Notes: generated by a model not told the origin, from the letters alone. 64,000 nt of DNA from Oceanisphaera sp. IT1-181 (GCF_033807535.1 NZ_CP136856.1:2475001-2539000), one strand, 5' to 3'. Shown: positions 25,558 through 34,579, counted from the first letter of the stretch. Program-made: numbers and translations.

Positions 25558-26925
25558 TTATATGCCTAGTTGCGCCGCTAACACATAGATACCCGCGATT
25601 ACTAACAGCGACATCAGGCCTAAATAGCTTAAATTCCAACGCATTAGGGCAAACGAGTCCACGCCATAGCGGCCTTGGAATGCCAGATTAATGCCCGATA
25701 AGGGCCCAGTAGCCGTGCCTAATGCCCAAGAAGACAGAAACACCAAAGACAGCAAGGTGTGATCCGGGTTGAGTGGTGACCACAAACTCGCGGCCAAGGC
25801 GATACAGACAATGGGGTGAATGCCAAGCAAGGCCAGCAGCACGGTACAGACATAAGTCACACTGGCGGCAAAGGGCCCAAAGTGACTGAATGGTAACTGC
25901 CAATTGGCGCTGAGCAAGACACTCTCCAGCCCATAAGCCAAGATGCCCGCGGCCAAAAACAGCGCCAGCTCGTTACCCATTTGTGGCAAACGTCCATTCA
26001 CTAACTGTTTAATCGCGCTATAAGGCGCGCCGCGCTTGATCAGCACTAGGCTGAGGCTAAATAGGGGCGCCAGCAAGGTAATGATCGCCAAAATAGATAA
26101 ATTCGGCAGCAATTTATGTAGCAGCAGTACCGATATGGCCAGTAACGAGGGCAACAACAAGGCACTCATGTGCAGCGGATAACCGACAAAATCCGCGACG
26201 GCCGCTTTTGGATAGGCATTATTTGAGGAAGGCTCAGGATCAATAGCTAACGAGGCATCAGTCTCAGGCTGGCGCGCTAACTGCCAATAAGTCAGCCCTA
26301 ACGCCAAGCCCGCCAGCGGTATGCTCACCAGCCATAATTGAGTTAATTTCGCGTTAGGTGCCACACTCAAGGCCACCGCCATGGCCGCAAAAAACGGCGA
26401 CCAAAAGGCCGCTGCGCTAAAGCCGCGTACCAAGACGATGGACTGCTCACGACTGAGCCGAACGCGCTGCGCCAAGCGGTCACCGATAATAAACACCGAC
26501 GATAAGTTAATCACGGCGCCAAATACATGAATGGCTGCCAGCGTTGACGCCAAGGCCCCCCGCCCACGCGGTAACGGCTTGTCTTGCTCATTAGCGGGCC
26601 GACTCACCAAACTTAAGAAGCTTACCGCCACCAACATCGACAAGATGCTGACGTTGCTGCTCAGCAGGCGTGGCCATGCAAGTTCACCACCCAGCCACAG
26701 GCTAGCAACCAAGCAGCTCACGCCCACAAACAGCAATAACCCCGCTTGCAGGCGATTACGCGATGATAACCCCGGCCACAACAAGGCTGCAGCCAACCAA
26801 TAGGCCAGCCCCGCCGCACTCATAGTAACCGGCAGCCCCATTAAGTTGGCACTCACCAGCAGCATGCCAAGTAAAATCAGCAGCCCCGCCAGCGGGCGGC
26901 GAGCAATAAAAAAGTAAGCGAGCAA
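25558..26925 (-). CDS. Polytopic inner-membrane protein, probable transporter of unknown substrate
   Basis: 455 residues with about 11-12 hydrophobic segments and a polar, acidic loop near the middle (about residues 215-240). Small-residue-rich helices and a GPLSGINLAFQGRYG motif near the C-terminus suggest a secondary transporter of the ion-transporter type, but I do not recognise the family well enough to name a substrate. It begins MLAYFFIARRPLAGLLIL. It ends upstream of a repeat-rich gap and starts 194 bp past the end of the ABC permease gene, so it may be read as a distal gene of that operon or alone. Confidence 0.75.
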   Translation of the reverse strand: MLAYFFIARRPLAGLLILLGMLLVSANLMGLPVTMSAAGLAYWLAAALLWPGLSSRNRLQAGLLLFVGVSCLVASLWLGGELAWPRLLSSNVSILSMLVAVSFLSLVSRPANEQDKPLPRGRGALASTLAAIHVFGAVINLSSVFIIGDRLAQRVRLSREQSIVLVRGFSAAAFWSPFFAAMAVALSVAPNAKLTQLWLVSIPLAGLALGLTYWQLARQPETDASLAIDPEPSSNNAYPKAAVADFVGYPLHMSALLLPSLLAISVLLLHKLLPNLSILAIITLLAPLFSLSLVLIKRGAPYSAIKQLVNGRLPQMGNELALFLAAGILAYGLESVLLSANWQLPFSHFGPFAASVTYVCTVLLALLGIHPIVCIALAASLWSPLNPDHTLLSLVFLSSWALGTATGPLSGINLAFQGRYGVDSFALMRWNLSYLGLMSLLVIAGIYVLAAQLGI

Positions 26926-26944
26926 GGGAAGGTCCTTAAAAAGC

Positions 26945-27113
26945 AGCGCCCGGCGCCCAGCACTAAACGCCTAGCTAACCATGACCAACCAAAAGCAGAT
27001 ACCGGTCAAGCCCGGCAAAACGGCCTAGTAATAGCGCGGCGCGAAGCAAAAGGCGGTGTTTATCTTAGCCGGGCGCCGAGCGTTGAGCGCCGGGCGCTTG
27101 GTGCTCGGCGCTT
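26945..27113. repeat. Family C GC-rich inverted repeats flanking the permease stop
   Basis: Two G+C-rich arms face each other: AGCGCCCGGCGCCCAGCAC (26945-26963) and GCCGGGCGCTTGGTGCTCGGCGC-like sequence at 27069-27113. The core word AGCGCCGAGC with its GCGCCCGG partner recurs at 33.3, 33.6, 39.5, 56.5 and 58.8 kb. The right arm reaches to within 6 bp of the permease stop codon. Confidence 0.6.
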
Positions 27114-27118
27114 AGGTT

Positions 27119-28054
27119 TTACCCCTTATACAGCTTGGGATTAAACACATCGCGCAGCCAGTCGCCGAGTAAGTTGATCACTAATACCAGCACCACCAAG
27201 TACATACCTGGGAAGGCGGTGATCCACCAAGAGCCGGAGAAGATATAGCTAAAGCCCATGCTGATCAGGGAGCCTAATGAGGGTTGATCCACCGGCATAC
27301 CTAAGCCTAAAAACGACAGTGCCGCCTCACTCATAATGGCGTTGGCCACCTGTACCGTGGAGATCACCAAGATAGGCGATAAGCAGTTGGGCAAAATATG
27401 GCGAAACATAATGCGCCCCGATTTAAAGCCCATTACCTGTGCCGCTTCGACGTATTCTTTTTTCTTCTCCGCCAAGACGGTGGCTCTGATGGTGCGCGCA
27501 TATTGGGGCCACTCGGCAAGGCCAATAATCACCACCAACATTAATACAGCGTATTGGCCGTAAAACTCTGCCCCCAGCGTGGCTTGAAACACCGCCGACA
27601 CGATAATGGCCACCATCATGGTGGAAAATGATAATTGCACATCGGCAAAGCGCATCAGTAGATTATCGAGCCGCCCGCCAAAGTAGCCCGCCGACAAGCC
27701 GACGATAATGCCGATCAGCAACTGTAGTGCCACCGCGCCCAAGCCAATAATGAGTGATACACGCGAGCCATATAAAATGGTGCTAAAGATATCGCGGCCC
27801 TGCACATCCGTGCCTAACCAAAAACGCGCATCACCCATATATTGCCAAGATGGCGGCAGCTCTGAGTCTAAAATATCGATAGTAGCAAGATCGTAGGGGT
27901 TATGGGGGGCGATCAGCGGCGAAAAGAAGGCGGCGATTAAGAAGGCCACAAACACCGCGAAACTCACCATGGCCACCTTGTCGCGGCGAAAATGATAGAT
28001 AAAATCCGACTGCTTAAAGCGTGCCCAAGGGCCTAAGTTGGCTGCTGAGTTCAT
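27119..28054 (-). CDS. Peptide/glutathione-type ABC importer, permease 2 (DppC/GsiD family)
   Basis: Second integral membrane subunit of a family-5 ABC importer. 311 residues, six membrane helices, an N-terminal cytoplasmic segment with FRRDKVAMVSF, and the coupling EAA-type loop EAAQVMGFKSGRIMFRHILPN. LGTDVQGRDIFSTILYGSRVSL is the family hallmark. Starts 4 bp after the upstream permease gene. The last gene of a four-gene operon whose order (dual ATPase, binding protein, permease, permease) is that of E. coli gsiABCD; the substrate is not provable from sequence. Confidence 0.9.
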   Translation of the reverse strand: MNSAANLGPWARFKQSDFIYHFRRDKVAMVSFAVFVAFLIAAFFSPLIAPHNPYDLATIDILDSELPPSWQYMGDARFWLGTDVQGRDIFSTILYGSRVSLIIGLGAVALQLLIGIIVGLSAGYFGGRLDNLLMRFADVQLSFSTMMVAIIVSAVFQATLGAEFYGQYAVLMLVVIIGLAEWPQYARTIRATVLAEKKKEYVEAAQVMGFKSGRIMFRHILPNCLSPILVISTVQVANAIMSEAALSFLGLGMPVDQPSLGSLISMGFSYIFSGSWWITAFPGMYLVVLVLVINLLGDWLRDVFNPKLYKG

Positions 28055-28058
28055 CTTA

Positions 28059-29033
28059 TTATCCCTTTGCCGCTAGGTTTACGGTGGGGTTAATCAGGCC
28101 GTAAATTAAATCCACTAAGGTATTGGTCAGCACGAAGATGAAGCCGACAAAAATCACATAGGTGGTGATCAAAGGCGTATCCACACGGTTAATGGCATCC
28201 AAGAACAATAGGCCTATGCCCGGCCACTGAAACACGGTTTCCGTTAAAATGGTGTAGGCCACCATGGTACCGATTTGCACCCCGCCCACGGTAATCAAAG
28301 GCAGCAAGGTATTTTTAAGCGCATGCACAAACCAAATACGATGCTTATTAAGCCCCTTTGACCACGCAAATTTGACGTATTCAGCACTGAGCTGCTCAAG
28401 CATTTCTGAGCGTACTAGGCGAATAAATAGCGGCAACATAATGGATGACAAGGCAATGCTTGGCAGAATAAGATTGCGAAATCCCTGCCAGTTAAATAAC
28501 CCCGACTCCCATCCCAAGGGGCTAGTGAGCACGCCACGACCATAAGCGGGCAGCCAGCCCAGCTCGATGGAAAACACATACATCAACAAGATAGCGGTTA
28601 AAAACACCGGCACAGAAATGCCGATAATGCTCACGCTCATGATCAGACGCGAAAAAAAGGCCCGCGGCTTAATGGCGCAATACACGCCCAGTGGAATACT
28701 CAAGCCAATAATCAGCACACTGGCACACAACACCAGCTCCAGCGTGGCCGGCAGTTTTTCGAAGATCACTTCTAGGGTCGGCTGCTTATACACATACGAG
28801 GTGCCAAAATCCCCTTGTAGCGCACTGCCCACGAAACGGCCGTACTTCACTATAAAAGGATCGTTTAAGCCTAAATCGGTGCGCATTTGTTCACGCACCT
28901 CTTCAGAGACCGACTGACCCACTAATTCGCGCAGCGGATCGCCTAAATTATCCTGAATCGAAAACGCCACCAAGCTGATAACAAACATTACCACTATCAC
29001 TTGGAATAGCCGTTTCAATAAGAAAGTTAACAT
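28059..29033 (-). CDS. Peptide/glutathione-type ABC importer, permease 1 (DppB/GsiC family)
   Basis: First integral membrane subunit of the importer. 324 residues from ATG at 29033, giving the classic N-terminus MLTFLLKRLFQVIVVMFVISLVAF; an in-frame start at 29063 only adds ten stray residues. Six helices, the GDFGTSYVYKQP segment and the coupling loop YVKFAWSKGLNKHRIWFVHALKN are family-typical. The 245 bp between it and the binding-protein gene is filled by repeats, so the operon has been invaded by mobile-type sequence. Confidence 0.9.
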   Translation of the reverse strand: MLTFLLKRLFQVIVVMFVISLVAFSIQDNLGDPLRELVGQSVSEEVREQMRTDLGLNDPFIVKYGRFVGSALQGDFGTSYVYKQPTLEVIFEKLPATLELVLCASVLIIGLSIPLGVYCAIKPRAFFSRLIMSVSIIGISVPVFLTAILLMYVFSIELGWLPAYGRGVLTSPLGWESGLFNWQGFRNLILPSIALSSIMLPLFIRLVRSEMLEQLSAEYVKFAWSKGLNKHRIWFVHALKNTLLPLITVGGVQIGTMVAYTILTETVFQWPGIGLLFLDAINRVDTPLITTYVIFVGFIFVLTNTLVDLIYGLINPTVNLAAKG

Positions 29034-29063
29034 TAAATTTCCAACTTCAGCAGAAAGAGTCAA

Positions 29064-29093
29064 TCTTTAAAGCTATTTTTGCCACGGAATAGG
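29064..29093. repeat. Family B MITE-like element, truncated left end
   Basis: CTTTAAAGCTATTTTTGCCACGGAATA at this point is identical over more than 20 bases to the left end of the copy at 14.5 kb, then breaks into family A sequence at 29101. Only one end is present. Confidence 0.65.
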
Positions 29094-29100
29094 GACTGGA

Positions 29101-29170
29101 GGGTTTAAAATCTAAAACCCACAACCAAACCGTGGCGAAGTCTCTTTACCTAAGAGACGGCCACCTACAA
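29101..29170 (+). repeat. Family A element, right half with nested stem
   Basis: GGGTTTAAAATCT filler, then GTGGC...GCCAC enclosing GTCTCTTT/AAGAGAC, then CTACAA. The inner stem matches the nested module in the 25.3 kb copy. Confidence 0.75.
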
Positions 29171-29183
29171 AAGACGTGTTCCC

Positions 29184-29272
29184 TGTAGCCGCCAATTTAT
29201 TCGGCGGGCCAGCGTAGCTGGCTAATAGTTTAATCTGGCAGCTAAAGCAGCGACTAAAACGCCGGACTACAA
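29184..29272 (+). repeat. Family A element, near-full copy inside the ABC importer operon
   Basis: TGTAGCCGCC with loop AATTTATTC and GGCGG, hairpin 2 CCAGC-gta-GCTGG, then a degenerate right part ending CTACAA. Ends 6 bp before the binding-protein stop codon, between that gene and permease 1. Confidence 0.8.
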
Positions 29273-29278
29273 AGTACG

Positions 29279-30838
29279 TTATTTATCTTTAACCACCAAG
29301 TCACCTAAGTACGGGAAGTCCATGGCGTTGACGATGGGTTCTGCTAGCACGTTATCGCGCGCACCCCAGGCTAAGTCTTGCCAATGCAGAGGCACGAAGG
29401 CCGCATCGTCGTAGAGGATTTTCTCGGCTTGTTGCAGCATGGTGCCGCGTTTTTCTGGATTAGTTTCCAGATTAGCCGAGTCAATCAGCTCGTCTAACGC
29501 AGGGTTTGAATAATGCCCACAGTTATATTGGCCACGGCCGGTTTCTTCGTTGCGAGTCATGGTCAAAAATTCTGAGAAGTTAGCCGCATCTTCCGTATCG
29601 GACTGCCAGCCAATCATCAGCATGTCGGCGTTACACTTATCGAACTCGGGCCAATACTGGGCCACCGGCATGGTTTTAAGATCCACATCGATGTTAATGC
29701 GCGCCAACATGGCTTTTACCGCTTCGGCAATTCTAAAGTCATTCACGTAACGGTTATTGGGCGCGATCATGGTGATCTTAAAGCCGTCTTTATAGCCGGC
29801 GTCCGCCATTAACTGCTTGGCTTTTTCCACATCATAACGGGGCTTTAAATCCGGGTTATGCCCCAGATACGCGGCCGGCGTTTGTTGTGATGCAGTAGTG
29901 CCAAAGCCGCGCATAATGCGCTGTACTATGCCGTCTTGATTAATGGCGTAATTCACCGCTTGACGCACGCGCACATCCTTAAAGGGCGTAAAGCGTTCTT
30001 GGTTCATCTGCATACTAATAATGCGCGTGCCAGATTGGGTAATTAATTTTACCCCTGAGGCAGACTTCACGCGGTTATGGTCGTTCGGTGACACCGGCTT
30101 AATAAAGTCCACGTCACCGGCTAACAGCGCCGCTACTCGTGTGGCATCTTCTTTAATCGGCACCAAGGTCAGCAGTTGCACGTTGCCGGGAGATTTTTTA
30201 TCCCAGTAATCAGCGTTACGCTCATATTCCACTTTCACGCCTTGTTGGCGCGATTTAAGCGTAAAGGGCCCCGTGCCTGAGGTGTGAGTCGAGGCAAACG
30301 AGCTACCATGCTTCACGATCTCTGCCTTATCTTGGCCGTCTTCGCCTTTGCCACTGTAAAACTTAGAGTCCATAGGCAACAAAAACGTCATGGTATTCAG
30401 CACTAACGGGTAAGGCCCGCGGGTGACTATGTCGACCGTGTGCGCGTCCACTTTGCTGGCAGCACTAAAGGAGTCAAAAATGGCCTTAAAGTCCGCGGAG
30501 GCTTTTAAGCGATCAAAGGTCCACACCACATCGTCGGCGGTAAAGTCATTGCCGCTGTGAAACTTCACTCCTTTGCGCAAATAAAAGCGCACGGTGTTTT
30601 CATCGCGACGTTCCCACTTTTCGGCCAAGCGCGGCTCGGTGTCAAAGTCTTTGGTCCAACGCACTAAAGGATCAAACAACAAGTGCGACATTTCCATAGT
30701 CGCGCCCGAGAGTTGCTCGTGCGGGTCCATCGAAATGGGGTCTGCATCATAGGCAATGGTGATATCTGCCGCTTGCACACTGAATGCCAATCCTGCGGCG
30801 AACATGGCCGCCGTTACCTTATTGAGTCCATTTTTCAT
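29279..30838 (-). CDS. Peptide/glutathione-type ABC importer, periplasmic substrate-binding protein (family 5)
   Basis: Periplasmic receptor for the importer. 519 residues with a signal peptide cleaved after A23 (AFSVQA|AD). The start of the mature protein ITIAYDADPISMDPHEQLSG, and HSGNDFTADDVVWTFDR and VRQAVNYAINQDGIVQ, are typical of SBP family 5. ACGGAG precedes the ATG. Lies between the ATPase and permease genes as GsiB does in gsiABCD. Dipeptide, oligopeptide, nickel and glutathione receptors share this fold, so the ligand is left open. Confidence 0.9.
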   Translation of the reverse strand: MKNGLNKVTAAMFAAGLAFSVQAADITIAYDADPISMDPHEQLSGATMEMSHLLFDPLVRWTKDFDTEPRLAEKWERRDENTVRFYLRKGVKFHSGNDFTADDVVWTFDRLKASADFKAIFDSFSAASKVDAHTVDIVTRGPYPLVLNTMTFLLPMDSKFYSGKGEDGQDKAEIVKHGSSFASTHTSGTGPFTLKSRQQGVKVEYERNADYWDKKSPGNVQLLTLVPIKEDATRVAALLAGDVDFIKPVSPNDHNRVKSASGVKLITQSGTRIISMQMNQERFTPFKDVRVRQAVNYAINQDGIVQRIMRGFGTTASQQTPAAYLGHNPDLKPRYDVEKAKQLMADAGYKDGFKITMIAPNNRYVNDFRIAEAVKAMLARINIDVDLKTMPVAQYWPEFDKCNADMLMIGWQSDTEDAANFSEFLTMTRNEETGRGQYNCGHYSNPALDELIDSANLETNPEKRGTMLQQAEKILYDDAAFVPLHWQDLAWGARDNVLAEPIVNAMDFPYLGDLVVKDK

Positions 30839-30901
30839 GAAACACTCCGTTCATGTAACATTCAATTAAGCCTTTGCTTTGATAGTTAAGGCCATTGAGA
30901 T

Positions 30902-32641
30902 TTAGGGTTGACCAGGGCTAATAGCGGAAATATCTAAGCCTGCTCGTGACATGCCTTTAAATTCCGGCATCAAGCCTATTAGCGAGCGACTATAAGGGTC
31001 ACTGGCATGGGTAAAAAGTTGTTCAGTTTCGGCCACTTCTAACAAACGGCCCTTTTGCATAACGCCTATACGATCACACATTTGACGGATCACCGGCAAG
31101 TCATGACTAATAAACAGCAAGGTTAACTTGAGTTCGTCTTGTAAGTCTTTCAATAGATTTAAAATTTGCGCCTGCACCGACACATCCAGTGCCGAAGTCG
31201 GCTCATCGCAAATCAGTAATCTGGGCCGCGTAGCCAAAGCACGCGCAATAGAGATCCGCTGGCGTTGCCCGCCAGAAAATTCATGGGGAAATTTAACACC
31301 AGCGGCACGCTCTAAGCCCACATAGTCCAGTAAGTCGCGCACAATGCTGCGCACTTGGGCTTCATTATCGGCCAGTTTATGAAAGCGAATCGGCTCAGCT
31401 ATAATATCCGCCACTCGCATCCGTGGGTTTAACGACGAATACGGGTTTTGAAATACCATCTGCATTTGCCGACGCAAAGGCCGACGCGCCTTTTCGCTCT
31501 TAATGGCCGTAAGCTCTATGCCTTCAAACCAAATCTTGCCGCTATCTGGCGGATACAAGCCGGTAATGGCGCGCGCTATGGTCGACTTGCCCGAACCTGA
31601 CTCGCCCACCAAGCCAAAGGTTTCCCCTTCATAAATCTCAAAGCTCACATCATTGACCGCCTGCACATATTGGCGGCCAGACTCAAACAAGGATTTTTTA
31701 GTAATAAAGCGCAGCTTGCACTGCTCTACGCGCAACAAGGCGCCCGTAAAGACGCGCTGATCTTGGCTTTGACCCAGCCAGTGGGTCTTTAAATCTAAAT
31801 GCGCTTTTTCAGTGGCTTGCTCAATGTAGGACACCAAGGGAAACCGATGCAGCTTTACATCCGAGCGCGGCACCGCAGAAATCAAACTCTTGGTGTAATC
31901 ATGAGCCGGTGTCTGCAGTACTTTATCGGTGGGGCCAATTTCCATCAGCCGACCTTGATACATCACCGCCACTCTATCAGTCACGTTCGATACCACTCCC
32001 ATATCATGGGTCACCAGCATGCAGCCCACATTACGCTCTTTGCACAAGGTGCGGATCAGCGTCAAAATTTGGTCTTGAATCGATACGTCAAGGGCCGTCG
32101 TGGGCTCGTCGGCAATGATCAATTCCGGGTCGCAAGACAGCGCAATGGCGATCACCACCCGTTGGCGCATACCACCAGAAAATTGATGGGGATACTGCTT
32201 AATACGCAACTCAGGTTGCGGTATACCCACCGCATCCAATAACGAAATGGACTTGTGAAGCGCTGCCGCACGCGTGGTTTTAGTATTGGCAAGCAGGGTT
32301 TCCACCATTTGCGCCTCTACCGTGAATAACGGATTAAGCGAGGTCATGGGATCTTGAAAGATAAACCCAATGCGCTGACCGCGAATGCCGCGCATCTGCC
32401 GCGAGGTGAGTCCAGAAATACGCTCTTTATCGAGATAGACCTCTCCACTGGCAATACGTCCAGGGGGGCTCAGCAAGTCAATAATGGCATTGCCGATGGT
32501 GGACTTGCCCGCCCCAGACTCCCCGACGACACCGAGAATTTCGCCGCGCTCAATATGAAAAGACAGATCGTCAATCGCAGCCATCACGCCATGGCGAGAG
32601 GGATACTCAATTCTTAGGTGTTTCACTTCTAACAGCGACAT
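30902..32641 (-). CDS. Peptide/glutathione-type ABC importer, fused double ATPase (GsiA/DppDF-like)
   Basis: Energises the importer; both ATPase domains are in one 579-residue chain. Domain 1 has GVVGESGAGKST, FSGGMRQRV and IIADEPTTALD; domain 2 has GLVGESGSGKST, FSGGQRQRI and LICDEPTSALD. ATG at 32641 with AGAGGA upstream is preferred to a longer frame from 32710. Each half ends with the oligopeptide-type C-terminal segment (HDYTKSLISAVP; SDPYSRSLIGLMP). First gene of the importer operon, as in gsiABCD. Confidence 0.92.
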   Translation of the reverse strand: MSLLEVKHLRIEYPSRHGVMAAIDDLSFHIERGEILGVVGESGAGKSTIGNAIIDLLSPPGRIASGEVYLDKERISGLTSRQMRGIRGQRIGFIFQDPMTSLNPLFTVEAQMVETLLANTKTTRAAALHKSISLLDAVGIPQPELRIKQYPHQFSGGMRQRVVIAIALSCDPELIIADEPTTALDVSIQDQILTLIRTLCKERNVGCMLVTHDMGVVSNVTDRVAVMYQGRLMEIGPTDKVLQTPAHDYTKSLISAVPRSDVKLHRFPLVSYIEQATEKAHLDLKTHWLGQSQDQRVFTGALLRVEQCKLRFITKKSLFESGRQYVQAVNDVSFEIYEGETFGLVGESGSGKSTIARAITGLYPPDSGKIWFEGIELTAIKSEKARRPLRRQMQMVFQNPYSSLNPRMRVADIIAEPIRFHKLADNEAQVRSIVRDLLDYVGLERAAGVKFPHEFSGGQRQRISIARALATRPRLLICDEPTSALDVSVQAQILNLLKDLQDELKLTLLFISHDLPVIRQMCDRIGVMQKGRLLEVAETEQLFTHASDPYSRSLIGLMPEFKGMSRAGLDISAISPGQP

Positions 32642-32710
32642 GGCTATCCTCTGCTTAGAGCGTAAAAAGTGAAGGGTGAAGTGAACGAGATAAACCCAGA
32701 ACCGCTGCAC

Positions 32711-32793
32711 GTCGTACGCTGTACGTGAAAAGACGGTATTAGCCTTTAACGTACGGCGTAAAGCGTGAAACGTAAGGCGTAAGGCTGCGCCTT
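32711..32793. repeat. Family E repeat between ABC ATPase and pgpA
   Basis: Contains TCGTACGCTGTACG, then AACGTACGGCGTAAAGCG and AACGTAAGGCGTAAGGC, ending on the base before the pgpA stop codon. Similar words occur at 50.68, 53.38 and 53.81 kb. Confidence 0.55.
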
Positions 32794-33271
32794 ACCAATA
32801 CTTCGCCAGCAGTTGCAAACAACCCAAGGCAAATAAGCCGGCGATCACGTCATCGAGCATAATGCCAAAGCCGCCGTGTATGCGTCGGTCAAACCAACGA
32901 ATAGGCCAAGGTTTGAGAATATCGAAAAACCGAAACAGCACGAAGCCTATCAGTATCCACACAGCTCCTGCAGGTGCCGCAAACATGGTAATACCAAAGC
33001 CGATCACTTCATCCCAAACAATGGCACCATGATCTGGCTGGCCGATAGCCTCGGTGGCCGCATTACAAATCCAGATACCGGCAATAAAACCCACCACCAA
33101 AATGGCGATATACCACGGCGCCGCCAACCCTTGTATCAACAGATATAAAGGAATGGCGGCAATGGTGCCCATGGTGCCAGGCATAATCGGGCTTAAGCCA
33201 CTGCCAAAACCCAAAGCCAAAAAGTGCAGCGGGTTAGACAGTTTTAAGTTAGCAAGTTCTGGTTTTCTCAT
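32792..33271 (-). CDS. pgpA: PgpA, phosphatidylglycerophosphatase A
   Basis: Dephosphorylates phosphatidylglycerol phosphate to phosphatidylglycerol at the inner membrane. 159 residues from ATG at 33271. GFGSGLSPIMPGTMGTIAAIPLY, DHGAIVWDEVIGF and RFFDILKPWPIRWFDRRIHGG are all diagnostic, with four hydrophobic segments. It normally overlaps thiL; here 342 bp of repeats separate them. The start codon is the second copy of a 14-bp tandem duplication, described as a separate feature, and the best ribosome site is placed for the first copy. Confidence 0.94.
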   Translation of the reverse strand: MRKPELANLKLSNPLHFLALGFGSGLSPIMPGTMGTIAAIPLYLLIQGLAAPWYIAILVVGFIAGIWICNAATEAIGQPDHGAIVWDEVIGFGITMFAAPAGAVWILIGFVLFRFFDILKPWPIRWFDRRIHGGFGIMLDDVIAGLFALGCLQLLAKYW

Positions 33272-33285
33272 TCTGGCTTTCTCAT
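33268..33285 (-). other. Five-codon upstream open frame overlapping the pgpA start
   Basis: ATGAGAAAGCCAGA is followed at once by ATGAGAAAACCAGA. The first copy reads Met-Arg-Lys-Pro-Glu-stop and its TGA overlaps the pgpA ATG (ATGA). AAGGA sits eight bases before the first ATG and thus serves the minicistron best; pgpA may be expressed by coupled re-initiation. It could equally be a neutral duplication. Confidence 0.5.
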
Positions 33286-33332
33286 TGAAGTATTCCTTAC
33301 ATGAATGTGAAGGGTGAAGAGTAAGGGGAAAA

Positions 33333-33604
33333 ACCAGCGCCGAGCGCCCGGCGCCAAGCACCTAGCTTAACAAAGAGCCAAAGATTTTCTCGCCACGGAA
33401 GAACACGGAATCCGCAGAAAAATTAAGCTGATATAAGATCGAAAAAGACCTGAGACTTTATTGGTAAAAGCCATAGCTTGAAATCTATCAATAAAAAATT
33501 TTCAGATTTGTTCTCTATTTTTCCGTGTCCTTCCGTGGATTCCGTTACGAGAAAGGGTTAGATCTTAGCAGTAGCTTGGAGCCGGGCGCTTGGTGCTCGG
33601 CGCT
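33333..33604. repeat. Composite of family C arms around a family B element, between thiL and pgpA
   Basis: Outer arms AGCGCCGAGCGCCCGGCG (33337 on) and, inverted, GCTTGGTGCTCGGCGCT (33588-33604). Inside, the family B ends: CGCCACGGAAGAACACGGAA (33391-33410) and TTCCGTGTCCTTCCGTGG (33521-33538) with ATTCCGTTACGAG beyond. The centre contains AAGCTGATATAAGATCG, shared with the copy at 39.6 kb. It accounts for the 342 bp gap in a normally overlapping gene pair. Confidence 0.8.
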
Positions 33605-33613
33605 ACCCCTCTT

Positions 33614-34579
33614 TCACACCTTACAAAAGTGATCCCAGCTTTGGCTTACGATCTGGTAGGGCTTGCCTTCATGCACCAGCTCCACGCTTGGCTCGCCGGA
33701 AAACATACGGCCCACGCGGGTAAACTTAACGCCACTGTGACTCAATGCAGTTTCTAGCTGACCACGGTGCATTTCAGATACCGTAAAGCATAACTCGTAA
33801 TCATCGCCACCCGTGAGTGCTAGCTCCCAACCTTGCTCTTGGTTAACAGCGGCTTGCATGGCGTCACTGAGCGGTAATTGATCCACTTCTATTTGCGCGC
33901 GCAAACCTGATGCTCGGCAAATGTGCGCCAAATCCCCCGCTAAACCATCGGATAAGTCCAGCGCACTGGTAGCAATATCGCGCAGCGCTTGGCCCACTAA
34001 AATTCGCGGGTGTGGGTACTCAAATTTATTACGCACAAATTCTTGATGCGCCTCGGGCACTTGAATATTGCCCAGTGCCTGCTGTAAGCCCAGCGCCGCA
34101 TCACCTAAGGTGCCAGTCACATAAATGCCATCGCCCACTTGTGCGCCAGAGCGCAGCAAGCCTTTGCCCAACGGCAACGTACCGTGCACGGTCACGGTAA
34201 TCGACAACGGACCTTTGGTGGTGTCGCCGCCCACCAGCGCCACGTTGTAATACTCGGACAGTTCAAAAAAACCGGCGCAAAATTGCTTGATCCAAGCTTC
34301 GTCAACTTCCGGCAAGGTTATCGCCAGCGACACCCAACAAGGGTCTGCCCCCATGGCGGCTAAGTCCGATAAATTCACCGCTAAGGCTTTGTGGCCGAGC
34401 GCGGTGGGATCCATGTCGGCAAAAAAATGCACGCCGCTGACTAAGGTGTCCGTGCTCACTGCCAATAGCGTATTGGCCGGCACTTGTAAGAGCGCGCAAT
34501 CGTCGCCGGGGCCCATGATCACATCTTTACGATGACTGGCCACGGTGAAGTAATGCTTAATAATATCGAATTCATTCAT
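33614..34579 (-). CDS. thiL: ThiL, thiamine-monophosphate kinase
   Basis: Phosphorylates thiamine monophosphate to the active cofactor thiamine diphosphate. 321 residues, normal length. GPGDDCALLQVP, TDTLVSGVHFF and LAVNLSDLAAMGADP are the family's ATP/metal-binding stretches, and DLSDGLAGDLAHIC and GGDDYELCFTV lie in the C-terminal half. No good Shine-Dalgarno sequence is visible before the ATG; the sequence just upstream is the hairpin described next. Dxs and ThiI elsewhere in the window use or make thiamine intermediates. Confidence 0.95.
   Translation of the reverse strand: MNEFDIIKHYFTVASHRKDVIMGPGDDCALLQVPANTLLAVSTDTLVSGVHFFADMDPTALGHKALAVNLSDLAAMGADPCWVSLAITLPEVDEAWIKQFCAGFFELSEYYNVALVGGDTTKGPLSITVTVHGTLPLGKGLLRSGAQVGDGIYVTGTLGDAALGLQQALGNIQVPEAHQEFVRNKFEYPHPRILVGQALRDIATSALDLSDGLAGDLAHICRASGLRAQIEVDQLPLSDAMQAAVNQEQGWELALTGGDDYELCFTVSEMHRGQLETALSHSGVKFTRVGRMFSGEPSVELVHEGKPYQIVSQSWDHFCKV

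Noticed and set aside
27119..32641. Firm assignment as glutathione importer gsiABCD
   Set aside because: Gene order and subunit types match, but the binding protein shows no residue pattern that I can tie to glutathione; dipeptide and other ligands are equally possible.
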